Shown here: positions 39,101 to 50,516 of the stretch, in pieces
Position numbering within the stretch: position 1 is the first letter of the stretch
How the letters are laid out: the number at the start of each line of letters is the position of its first letter
From: Acorus gramineus
Taxonomy: Eukaryota > Streptophyta > Magnoliopsida > Acorales > Acoraceae
NCBI GenBank assembly: GCA_030737835.1
Contig: CM060849.1
Span: 18,456,579 to 18,520,578 of the forward strand
Direction: 5' to 3'
Length of the DNA: 64,000 nucleotides
Made by a program: the position numbers and the translations under genes
Notes under the pieces: generated by a model
Databases searched by the model: none
The model's input: the letters and a program-made list of their open reading frames with translations, nothing else
What the model was told of the DNA's origin: nothing

Positions 39101-42034
39101 TTAAATGAATCAGCAGGTGCCAGTTCTATATTTGTAAATATTAGAGAAGTGTTAAGAAATCTTAGATTACTACAACTAAGAATGTTTTCCCATGAATGAC
39201 AAAAGAATGTTGTTGCATAAATTTGTACTTTGTTAGTTTAAGGAGTGATATGCAACTCAGCCGCATATCTAATGAATTGACAGTGCATAAATCCAGAATG
39301 AAGCACATAAAAGAATGGACTAAAGCCAGACTTACTCGGATTTGAAAGTCATGATCCGTCTCCTAAGCTCATCTTCACGTGCTTCGACTTCCTTCAGCTT
39401 TCTATCCGCTGCACTGTTCAATCGACTAACCTCTGCTTGCAGAGAATCTACCTCACGCTTCTTCTTCCCAACCTCAACAAATCTTTCTTCAGCAGTCTCT
39501 ATCATTTTTTGAGCTTCCAAAAGCTTGCTCTCAGATGAAACCCTAACTTCTGCCGATTCAGTACGCATCTCATGCAAGGTCTTCTCAATCTGTACAAGGA
39601 GAAAACCGTTAATGTGCAAAAAGGATTGAACTCAAATATCGACTTCTTCATGAGCAAGTGCAATAAAAGCAAAGAAAATGATGAATCATTTTTGTAGGAA
39701 GTCTAAAACAGAGTGATATGAAGAGCATTACTAGGCAGTAACAAGTCACCAAAAATTGACAAATGAAAAGAAACTATCCAATTGAGCAAAATATCTCTAC
39801 TGCCGTGTCCTTCATAACACATGTTTAGGGAATTTTGATAAATTTTAGTTAATCTGAATAAAGAGCTTTAGAAGAAAAAATTAGAATGTCCACATATACT
39901 TCCCATTTTATACTCATAGAGACCACAGGGAATATTACAGAAATACAGATATAGCATTGTAAGTAAAGCAACTCTCAATATTCTTGCCGATCATGTACAT
40001 GGACAATGCAGTTGTTCACATTAGGGGTGCAACAGATATGAGTTAAACCCATCACAACCGACTCTTGGTCAGGCTCGGGATTGTAGTGTTCATGGTCAGG
40101 GTCAACCTAAACTAAATCTCGAGCAAACCCAAACCTGAACTATCCCAACCCCAATTGATCGATCGAGTTACCCTAGCCCAACCCAGGTTGGTGGTAAATT
40201 TCAATGTTCATGTCAATCTAGATGACATGAAATTTGAATCATGCAATTTGTTTGTTTTTACCCTAAGATCCATCACATTTTCATAGTTTCATTTCTCCAT
40301 TCTCTATGCACTATCGCACCTCATTTTCATCTTTTTTCATCTCCACCACCAAGGTGTTTATTATTCTTTATCACGGTTGTTGTAAAGTTCAAATTGTTTA
40401 AAATAATACTATATTAACTATGAAACCCAAACCTGTCACGAACTTGAACTAACTAGAATTGAATCCTAACCCAACCCAGGTTGGGTCTGGGTGACCTCCT
40501 CGGGTTTGAAGGTCGGGTTAGGTTGTGTTTGTGTTGGTCTCCTCCAACTTTGGGTTGGGTTTGGGTTGATCTCAAACACAACCCAACTACACCCAATCTA
40601 CCTAAGTTGCAATTCATGTACCTCCTACTAGTGCACCAAAAGCGAGGAAAATAGAAGACAATCAAGAAAAAAATATGGTAATAATGAACAGATGTAATAC
40701 ACATCTAGATGACAAAGGCACATGGGACAAGAAAACCCAAAAAAACAATTATTCTATAATCTACAAGCATGTATTGACCATATCAAAACCTTTTGGAAAG
40801 ATCACCTTGTTGTATAATCCAACATCCACCTAAAGAAAAGTTCAATCAGCTAGAAGAATAAATTTGCTCAAGCCTAGTGCATTACACAAAAGTATAATTA
40901 AAGAATAAGTTATTAATCCCAGGAAAACGGATAGCCTCGGTAGAATTCACATCACAAAAATTCTACTATAATGTTATATGCATGACACACTGCGAACAAT
41001 TCCAAACTGAAGATCAAAACATTCATCAATGATACATATGTGTTGCATGAATCGCGCTTAAAATTTACAATGTTTACTATCTTATATACTTTCCAATGAA
41101 TATTAAGAAAAAATAATGCACGAAAATATATTGTTTCAAAACCCAAAGATGCATCCTCTTGAAATGCTCAGGTCCAGAACAGAGAGTCTTACATTCTTTA
41201 GGCACTCCCTCTCAACGGCCAGAGACTTCTTAAACCCCTCTTCTCGTTTCCTCGCTTCAGCTAAAGCGGACAGATGTTCAGCTTGGTCACGCCTGTACAA
41301 TGTCTCAGCTGCATCGGAAGCAGCCTTGGCAGCCTCATACTTGGAAGTCAACTCCTTCCTCTCCAACAGGAGGAGGCCCATGTGGTGTTGGTAATCAAAT
41401 ATCTACATCAAATAAGGGGAAACCGAATTTAATTCTTCCAAACAAGGAAAAAAGACCACACAATTACACTTACGCATATATTCTGCAAGTGGGTACCCCA
41501 ACATTTGCAAGAACAACAAGAAACAAAGCCAATCATCTATTAAAATGTCTTTAAAACTGCTGAAAATTTTCAAATCAGTTCGCTTCAAACTAGCTGAAAA
41601 TTAATGTTCCCCATCATCAGAAATCTTGTAGACCCACACGCATCAAACTAAAGATACACGGAAACTAAAGAAAAATTATCCCTTCAAGCATTCCACGAAT
41701 ATATAATCATCAAATTCTTAGGGTTTCAAGGACCCAAAGATCATTGAAAAAAAAAACCCTTTTTCAACAAAAAAAAACACTAAAAAGGGTACCCAAAAAC
41801 ACCCAAGATTCAGGAATCAAAGAAGAAAAAGAGAAGATTTTAGACCTCCGCCTCAAGCTTTGCGATGAAGCCAATGAGGGCGGCCTTGTCCCTCCTCCGG
41901 ATCGCCCCCTCCTCGAAACCCGCCTCCCTGAGCCTCTTCCAAACAGCCTCCTCGCTCCATGGGCTTCCGCCGGTGATCTGGGCAGTATAAACCGGTGCCG
42001 GCGTACGATGTCCACCCGATGAAGGGCTCGCCAT
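36166..42034 (-). CDS. CRWN4: CROWDED NUCLEI 4-like nuclear lamina coiled-coil protein (8 exons, 881 aa)
   Basis: Exons: 41846-42034, 41193-41402, 39336-39589, 39082-38812, 38704-38621, 38475-37163, 37044-36786 and 36231-36166; phases agree at every junction and the total is 2646 nt. CRWN proteins line the inner nuclear membrane and set nuclear size and chromatin packing in plants. The N-terminus MASPSSG and the block WKRLREAGFEEGAIRRRDKA, followed by IFDYQHHMGLLLLERKEL and HLSALAEARKREE, are the CRWN4 hallmark. Residues from about 65 to 740 are almost continuous heptad coiled coil (K/E/L-rich). A basic cluster, MKKRRKYSS, near the end of exon 6 is a probable nuclear localisation signal, and the tail is Ser/Asn-rich and acidic. 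At 881 aa it is shorter than Arabidopsis CRWN4 (about 1000 aa, from memory). Intron 2 is 1.6 kb and contains a repeat relic. Confidence 0.93.
40022..40611. mobile_element. hAT-like relic in CRWN4 intron 2
   Basis: Starts TAGGGGTGCAAC and ends near AAGTTGCA; both halves are full of CCCAACCC/GGGTTGGG motifs in opposite orientation, as in the hAT-type element at 61363-61735. The right end is degraded and no 8-bp duplication could be matched. It lies wholly within the 39590-41192 intron. Confidence 0.45.
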
Positions 42035-43760
42035 TTCCAGAACCCTAGTTCGCAAGGTCTCTCTCTCACTCTCTCTACCTGTCTCGCTTTTCTTTTTCGT
42101 TTGGGTGGGTGACTGAAAAGGAGAGGTTTTTATGAAGGCCCCTTTTTTTTCGAGAAAGGAAGGAATTCGAATTTTGGGGTTTCCGGATTTGATCGGGAGA
42201 GTCCGCAAAAACAAAAATTTGGATTTTGAAATGAAAGGAATCTGAGTTGGATTTTTTTTTTAATGGGGTGAGTGAGTGCGAGAGATGGGAAAGTCAAAAC
42301 GTTTTTGACTTGTTTTATGTCTGTTTTATGTCGACGATTTAAGCCAATATTGATCTCTTAAATTCTATACTATATAAATAATGTCATTGTTCGGAGGTTT
42401 ATTATTATTTCGCTGTTACACCCAATATCGTGGCATTAATATTGATCTTTCATTCTATAACATGTCATTGTTGGCTGGATCTAGAATAATATTTTGTAAA
42501 CTCCATTTCTCAAGTATAACACAGATAAAGAAAAATGAAATGCAGTTCAAAAATTTTAATAAAGAAGGTGTAACAAAAAATTTAAAAATAAATCGATATT
42601 CTAAATTTTTAATATCCAAAATTATTAAGGTTTCGTTTTAAAAGAATTTGACTCTGATACATATTATAACATTATATATTTGATATATATATATCATTTA
42701 AATTTAATTATCTTATGTGTCAAATCATATTCCATAAAATTTAAATTATCATGATTTCAAATCCATATCATTAGTAAAAAATCTAAATTCTTAATATCTA
42801 TATAGATTTAAGAATAAATTCATATTGTAAAGTATTTAATAACATTTCTTGTCATGTTTCTACAAACATTTCTCACTAGCATCAATTAAATTTTTATTTT
42901 CTTATGTATTAATGTTTTTCCAACATTTTTGAGGTAGGCACTTTCTTGTGGAACCAGTGATATTTTATCAAAATTCTCAAACAACAATGCAATCATAATA
43001 TTTAATAGCAAATATTTAATAATATATATGACACTAATAATTAATAAAGTGATTTAAATCTTTTTATCGGAAGTCAGAATGCCCTATTGAAGAGAGGGAG
43101 GGGGAGAGAGAGGGAGAGAGAACAAATGGATTTATGAAAATTTACGGAATAGTTAGTTTTATGATCATCAATATAAATATGAAAATAAAAACTGAGACTG
43201 TAGTAGAGACTTGTCATTAATAGCTTTATGGGCTCAAATGATAAGACTAAAATATTTATTTTATAAATTTATAGATATCTTAATGGTTCTAAAAAATAAT
43301 TTGTATAAAATTTCATGAAATTTGAAGTTCAGCGAGTCATCTTTTGAGACCAGAGACCTCATTATAAATCTAGAAATTTGAATCAGGGATTTATTTGTAA
43401 CACAAATAAGTGTCTGATTGTGAACCTGGCGAAAACTTAAGGCGGAACTTCAAATATCCCATAAACAGATAAAATTGACCGATTTTTGTTAGATATGTGG
43501 GGGCTATCTGCAAATAGCCCAGCATGTTGAATTTGCCCTTAAATGTCAAGCACGTTGAAAGAATTTCTCATTATTCTGTTGCTTTTAGATACAAAAGTAT
43601 AGATATGTCATTGTTGGGCGGATCTTGGATAATATTTTGGGGTGACATTAAATTAATTCTTAATATAGTATTTGAATTTTTTAATTCTATGTGCCTGGGT
43701 TTTTTCATTTTTTCCGTTATGTATGCTTAAATTGGATGACGTACTAGAACATTAATACAA
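42035..43760. other. CRWN4 leader/promoter and AT-rich spacer
   Basis: A CT/GA-rich leader (about 42057-42110 and 42270-42290) lies just upstream of the CRWN4 start. Beyond it is AT-rich spacer in which a short motif, ATGTCATTGTTGG plus GGATCT and AATAATATTTTG, recurs near 42381, 42461 and 43603, probably relics of one repeat. GA-rich simple tract at 43090-43120. Confidence 0.5.
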
Positions 43761-44545
43761 AAAAAAATGATAAAAAAGTCTTTTAAAAATTAGAAATATT
43801 CAAATCAATCACTTTTTTAAATTATATAAAAAAAATCTCATTTCATAATTTTAGAAACACAAAAGACTAACCTACTCTTATATAATTAGATCCTTAACAT
43901 ATTCCATACCTCTCAACTTTGTTAAAATATTTCACCCTCTTAATTTTGTTCATTTATTTCACACATGCTCAAGTAGAAGATTTTTTTACTCTAAATTCTT
44001 TGTGATTATGTTGATTTTGTGAGATATGTGTCAATGTAATTATAGTTTTTTTTATTATGAACTCCATTAAATTTTGATGCTTCTTTAAAAAATTGGATAT
44101 GTACTAATGACGCCGTAAAAATATGTGAATAATCTAGCAAAAAGAAAGTGTGAATAAGGATTTAGAATACTAAAATATCATCTGATGCATTGGGGCACAA
44201 CACAGATTTAAATTATATATTATGATTATACACAATGAAAAATAATAAACAACATCAGGTAATATATATATATAAATACACAATATGATATATAATAACA
44301 AAACCTCTAAAGAGAATTGATTTGGGTCATATAGAAAAAGATTATTGTTTTTGTAGGAAAAATAAGTTTTTGGTATAGAATAACCTAATAAGAGTTAGAG
44401 GGATGTTAGTGATTTAATTACAGAAGGGTAAATTAGTCTTTTGTGTTTCTCAAATTGTGAAATGAGACTTTTTTAGGTATAATTTTAAAAAGTGACTGAT
44501 TTTGATATTTGTAACTTTTAGGAGATTTTTTTTTATAATTTTCCC
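43761..44545. mobile_element. Mutator-like non-autonomous TIR element
   Basis: A 785-bp element lies between 9-bp duplications, TTAATACAA (43752-43760 and 44546-44554), the size made by Mutator-like transposases. Terminal inverted repeats of about 120 bp run from 43761 and 44545 inward; both include AATCAGTCACTTTTT-like and GAAACACAAAAGACTAA blocks. The right end read inward begins GGGAAAATTATAAAAAAA, a common plant MULE end. The centre (43890-44420) is unique and non-coding. Confidence 0.75.
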
Positions 44546-44877
44546 TTAATACAATTCGTGGTAGGCCTCGTCTACCATTGCCTCAAAAAAAAAGATAGTA
44601 CTTGAATGTTAAATTTTAGAATTGTTTGGATGTCACATGACTTGTGATGCATATGTGATTTGCCTATGAATGAGCAACTAATTTTGTGTTAAGACTGTGT
44701 CACATTTTAAAGGTTAAATATTGTGTTTTGTTTATTTTAAAAAGTTTAGGCATTCAGTTTTAAGATCTGACTGTATATCCATTCTTTTGGTGCTGGCATT
44801 GGTCTACCTGAAATTTTTTTATCACATTCTAACGTCGTTTTAAAAATTATGCAGTTCTGATTGATATCCGAATTTTT

Positions 44878-47800
44878 TGTTACTAGGTTTTGGTAGGTGA
44901 GAATCATTCCAAGCTTGTTGTATAACTTTTCTTTTGGGGTGTGTGTGTGTGGTGACTTTAGGCAAGTCTCACCCTTCTCCCCATCTTTCTCATTTAAATG
45001 CGCTCCTCCCCCCCCCCCCCCCCCCCCCCCCATTAGTGGTGAGAATAAGCCTACTCTCACCCCGTCCCCACCTTATCCCCCAAAGTTAACCATCTCAAGC
45101 TAAAATCCTCAAGTCTCTTTCTCCATCTCATTTTTTTCACTCTCCCGGGCTCCCTCTCTTTGTGTGAGTTTGGTTGAGCTGGTGGAAGAAGTGGAGATGG
45201 AGAAGAAGAGAATGAAATGAAGGAAGATTAAAAAAGAGGGTGAGCGTTTGTGAACTTTGTATTCCCCTCACATTCCTCTTCTTTTCCATGGCATTCTTTT
45301 GACCCCATTATTTGTTTTGGCTTATGTGAGAGTGTTGATCTAGTGGTGGTTGTGGCTATGCATGTGTGGCCTGTGTGATGGTTTGGTTGCTTGTGGTGAT
45401 GGTGGTGGAAATCCTTGTATGCACTCTCTTCCCCTCTTCTTCTCTTCTTCTCATGGTATGTTTGCTTTCCCCTTATGCAATGTAGGTGTTTGTGTTTATG
45501 CTTCAATGAAGTATGAATGTTTTTATTTAGTGCTTTGGGTGGTTAGTAAGGGTGCTTAGGTGCTGTTGTATGTGTTTTTCCCCATTTCTTGTGGTTGGAA
45601 GTTTTGTGTCATAGTAAGGCAGATTTCTATCTTGTGAAGATCCTTATGAAACTAGTACTTAAAGGCATATTATGAGCATTGTGCCCCATGTGATATGATC
45701 ATCCATTTGTCTAGATGCTATATATGAAATTTGGTGTGAGTTATAAGTTAATTTGCATAGGCTGTCCAGATTTGCGTGGGAATTAACTAGTGTCTGAAAA
45801 CATTTTATTTCGGGTATGTAGAGGCTAAATCAGGTTATGATGTCTTCCCGGATTATGATTCCAACATATTATAGAACGTGTATGATTTATCTCAGAAGTA
45901 TTGGATGTATATTTGGTGCTCCGGAGATCAATGATAAGGGGTGTTTGTTGCAGATGCACCAATTTTACATGGTTGTGTCAATGAGTTATTTATGCATGTT
46001 GTATGCAATATTAAGAGTTGATATCTTCATGAAATAGGCTTATATATGTGTCAGGAAGCTTCATGTTTGATTTGAGCACCATTGGTTGTAGGGTAAAAGT
46101 TATGGCATTTTTGTTCATGTGATTGTGTTACTGTGGGAGTGTGTCGCGTGCTGCCCGCCCCACCCCGCGCATTGTCCTGCACTAGGAATCATGTTTATGC
46201 TTCATTTATTTAAGTTATGTTTGTCACGTGGTTTATCTATATATTGTTGTGCCTTGCAAATCTCGTAGACTGGACGCGCAACAATCCAAGTATCAGGGAG
46301 TGGTTCGGTCCACCCCTTTTGGGAAGCGCTCAATGCATGTAGTCGTGCATCGCATATCCATGGGGCTCTATAGTTATACTCAATCTTGATTTCTAAAGTG
46401 TATTGCTATACTAAATTCATACTATGCTTATGTGAATTGTATTACGTGTAGGATCCTATGCTTGCTACTATTATTTTTAGTGTCTTATATACTATGAAAT
46501 ATAGAGTATGGCATGCCATAGGTAATTATTTGTAAGGTTGCCTTCACATTAGTAAATGCTTAGTATGATTGTATTATATTTAGCTAACGATATGGCATTT
46601 ATGCTAACTTATTAGTGGGCCTATATTGGATTGTATAAAGTGTGTATATATATAATTTAATCATAGGTTATTTGGACATGTGGTCCATGTATCTCTTTTA
46701 TGATAGAATCTCTTGTAATAATTGTGTGTGTGTTTAATTAGTTAGGCATAATTGTGATAAGCATATGGTTGATTCATTGTCTAGATCATACTTTGTTTTA
46801 CTATGCAAAAGTAGTAGTTTATCTACCTTGCATCCATGCGAGGCTCTCATACAAGAATTCAAAAGAATTCATTTATTGTATCGATGTTCGGTAACCGATA
46901 GTTATGATAGTATGCTTGGCTTATCTATAATAGGCGCGTGGATGACCCTGCTTTTAGGGTTATGCCTTCTTATTGTTGAGTGCGAGAACTTGACTATTTT
47001 CCCCGTGTTCGAGTGATACATCTGTATGGCAATTCAACATTCATTAGCATTGTTAATTGCTAGATGATTGTAGTTGATCCTTGAGGATGGTGTTGCGAGC
47101 GCGGAATGCTTCTCCCCTACCTCGTATCCGTGTTGAAGCTACCTGGTGTTGGAGTTATCCTTGATTGTGCTGCCATATTGTAGGATGCCCAATGTGTATT
47201 TCGATACTGTTTTGGCGTCGAACTTACCATGGATGGCTATCAGGAAGAGGGTTACCCGGGAGAGGGCTACCGGAAGGTTAAGGGAGTTAACGAGTTGGTT
47301 TCTATTTTCAATAGTCCCATGTCACCCCTAGAGGTTAGGGTAAGAGTGAGTTTGGGTCACGTTGTCACGTGACATTATGTTCATTGGGAATGCCCAAAGT
47401 ATATACATCTACCATTCTACCGGATGATGTGAGGCATCTAGCGTAGTTATACCTTGATGCAAATTGACTTGTTGTACTATGTTATCCTGTAATGCTATGC
47501 GTTATGGTTAACTGTGCAGTTCCTTCCCAATAGTCCTAAGAGTTCCCCTTCGGGTCGAGGGTGAGGGTTAGGAGAGGTCACGTCTTTGCGTGAGATTTAT
47601 CTCTGTTGGGTTTCTCTCATATTTCTTTTCCTTGGAAGGAAAAATGCACTAATATTATATTATTATTATAGAGTTTGGATTCTTGTCACTCACTGAGCTT
47701 GTAGCTTACCCCTCGTGTATTGTTTATCCACCAGGGACTGGGTTGGCGTGGAGCTGGAGTATCTCTCTAGCGTGGTTCGTGCGTGGAGCGTTCCACCTTT

Positions 47801-48145
47801 TGATTAGCGAGTGCGAGGCTGTCAGCAATCCTTTTTTTTTTTTTTGTGTATGTATTAGTAATCGTGCATGTTGCACATGTGGTTGTAATTGGACTAGACT
47901 TGAACTTTCACATAACAGTGATTGTGTATTCGGGTCTGTAATAATGTTTTTGATCTACAGACTTATTTGTATTTTATGCTTCCGCATTTTTTATTGGCTA
48001 TCGCTTCCATGTTGCCTTGTTATCTTATTCGATCCTTGTTGGTTATTGTTGCATTTTATTTGGAGTCATTATTGACCTCTTGTGTATGACTTCTGATATT
48101 GTATGATTGGTATGGTCCCAGGGACGGTCGCTCCAGAATGTAACA
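44878..48145 (+). mobile_element. Possible old solo LTR, Ty3/gypsy (Tekay/Del-like)
   Basis: The segment begins TGTTAC and ends GTAACA, with near-matching 5-base flanks (TTTTT and TTTTG). Near its right part (about 47690-47740) is the CACTCACTGAGCTTGTAGCTT-type wording that I associate with the 3' part of long chromovirus LTRs. No gag or pol part is recognisable, so this would be a lone LTR or a fragment, old and degraded. A 24-C run at 45008-45031 lies inside. Family and ends are tentative. Confidence 0.35.
45008..45031 (+). repeat. Poly-C tract (24 C)
   Basis: Twenty-four C residues in a row, preceded by a GT microsatellite (about 44938-44952). Long C runs are hard to sequence and mutate quickly; they can form i-motif or, on the other strand, G-quadruplex structures. 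Confidence 0.95.
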
Positions 48146-49174
48146 TTTTGAATTAGTTTAGGCTATAATATCAACCAATTTTGTACATAAATAAATAAAT
48201 AAAAAAAAACAAATCAATGTAAGCTATACACAAGAAAATATCTAACATCAAAATCATAATACATGAGTTTGAATGTTGTTAATTGAAGCAATGTACACAG
48301 ACAATTGGATAGATTGATGAGTATGGATTATATGAAAAAATTGATTAATAAAATTTTTGTTATTTAATTGACAAAAATTAATACGGGTTCAATAGCTCTT
48401 AAGTTAGAAAAAATGGAAAAGTAATATTTTTTATTTGAAAATTGTTTCTAATAGCTCATTAAGTTAAACCATATTCAATTTCACCCCCAGGCCCCACCCC
48501 AATACCCTACTGTATTAATAAAAATATATCATGTCCAATTTTTTTAGTCACCACACACATTTTTTATTTTTTAAATATGTATTTGACTAATAAAATACAT
48601 TTTATTAGTTTTATTTATAATCCATGCACATTTTTAAATTAATGCTATGATATTTGACTAAAAAAAATAGTGTCATTTAAATGAGTAAAACATAAGTTAT
48701 TTTTAATACATCGCTACACAGATTTACCATATTCCCTACCGTATAATATACATCAATCTCTATTGTTGTTACATTAATACATTTACATCTTTATATAATG
48801 TATCTATCTCTTTAAATGTTTTTCAAATTTGTTATTAAATAAGTCATATTTTATTTGTTATAAAAATATATATAATATATTATATGAGTATATTATTATT
48901 ATTTTATTAAAAATCAATATGGATTGCAGAAGTAGAAATCGGCGACTTATTAATGACATACATAAATAAATAAACAAAGCCTAATATTGCAATTCAAAAT
49001 AAGTAAATAAAAGTTTTTAATTAACGGACAAAAAGAAGAAAAAAAAAAACATTACTTGGTCTTCAAGAAATCGCTCTCATTAAACAGGCTGGCTAATTAT
49101 GATGGACGGTCCCGATTGACTCACACGCAAATCTTAGAATATCCATCACAACGGCTCTATTTTATTTTGCTGTT
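48146..49174. other. AT-rich spacer
   Basis: Low-complexity AT-rich DNA with no gene or element ends that I can define; it leads into the promoter at 49175. Confidence 0.5.
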
Positions 49175-49198
49175 CCAATCAAATCTATATAAACCCTA
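49175..49198 (+). promoter_or_regulatory. CCAAT + TATA + telo-box promoter
   Basis: CCAAT at 49175-49179, TATATAAA at 49186-49193 and a telo-box AAACCCTA at 49191-49198 are packed together. A GC-richer leader with CT runs follows (49215-49335), so transcription would start near 49217 on the plus strand. Telo-boxes are usual in plant promoters of translation-machinery and snoRNA genes. No protein gene could be attached to it downstream. Confidence 0.5.
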
Positions 49199-49214
49199 GA
49201 GACGAGAATTAGTT

Positions 49215-50516
49215 TCCATTGTTAAGTCTCTCACATCTCATACGAGTCCGCCGTTCGCGGCCGACGTCGTCGTCGATCCGTCTTTTCTGACAGCTCTCTC
49301 TCTGCTGGTCCTTTTCGAGGTCTTCCTCCTCCGATGAGTTCTCTTTGTTTTTCTGATTTAATCTGTTTTTGCAGTTGTTGAATTCCTGTGTTTTTTTTTT
49401 TCTTGTGAGAATTGAAGGGCTTCGTTGGATAGAGAGATTGAGGTCGGTAATGATCACAATGAGAATTTTGAGGTTTGATTTGCTGATTTTTTTTAATTTG
49501 ATTTTGGGATTTCAGATCTAGGTCTAATTCGGGTTGATTCTACTGCTATTTGTTCCTTATTTGGATCCTGTTTTTTAGGTTCGATTTCCTGATTTTTTAA
49601 TTTAATTTTGGGATTTCAGACCTGTATTTCATTTGGATCTTGTTATTTGGTTGGTTTTTTCTTCTTCTGATGGGTTAGTTCTTCTGCGATTTTTTGGATC
49701 CTGTTTTTTAGGTTCGATTTCCTGATTTTTTAATTTAATTTTGGGATTTCAGACCTGTATTTCATTTGGATCTTGTTATTTGGTTGGTTTTTTCTTCTTC
49801 TGATGGGTTAGTTCTTCTGCGATTTGTTCCTCACTTAGGTCTTGTTTTTAGGTTAGATTTCTTCTTTGACCTATTGAAGCATTTTTAAGTTTTTATCATA
49901 TGAGACGCAAATGGATGATGACACCTTGTAATAATTATTGACAGGCTCAGTAATATGACAACAACCAACTCCAATTAAGCATATTTCTTGAGATGTATTG
50001 TATAGTCGATAGAAAGATCAGCCAGAAGCATTAGAGTTATGAGTTATGTATAATGCATGCATTAGAGTAAGAATATACATTTTGTATGTTGGGTTAAAAA
50101 CTCAAGTAATTATTGAAGGAAGTCATATTGTGCATGTTATAAGTAGAAAAAGAGCATTTTGTGTTCTGACTTGCTAATTTACTTAGATTGATATCCCTGT
50201 TCTTCGAGATTTTACGATGAAGTTCATAAAGTGTAACAACTGCTGTATGGATTGGATATTGGTATATGGTTTGAATTGAAAGAGAGATTCCTTGTTAATG
50301 ACTTTCAAATCCACTTGATAATGTTACTTCTCATTGAAATCTCCAATTGACCATTAAATTGCAGAAGATATTGAGAAATCAAGTTTCTTACAGAGCTAGA
50401 CCAACAGAAAATTCAATATCAAATGTTGTATTTACCAAAAGATCTATAATTTACCTGGAGTGAAAACTATGGATTTGACATGTACTTTAAAATTTTAAAA
50501 CAAGCATGCATTATAT
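49215..50516 (+). ncRNA. Candidate transcribed leader, no protein found
   Basis: A GC-rich, CT-rich stretch (49230-49340) resembling a 5' leader is followed by T-rich DNA resembling a plant leader intron. It contains a 133-bp tandem duplication at 49561-49693 and 49694-49826, identical by eye, plus a diverged related stretch just upstream (49470-49560). Open frames are short. That it is transcribed is inferred from the promoter only. Confidence 0.3.
49561..49826 (+). repeat. 133-bp tandem duplication
   Basis: Two copies, 49561-49693 and 49694-49826, each beginning TTGGATCCTGTTTTTTAGG. I see no difference between them, so the duplication is recent or an assembly artefact. Confidence 0.85.
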
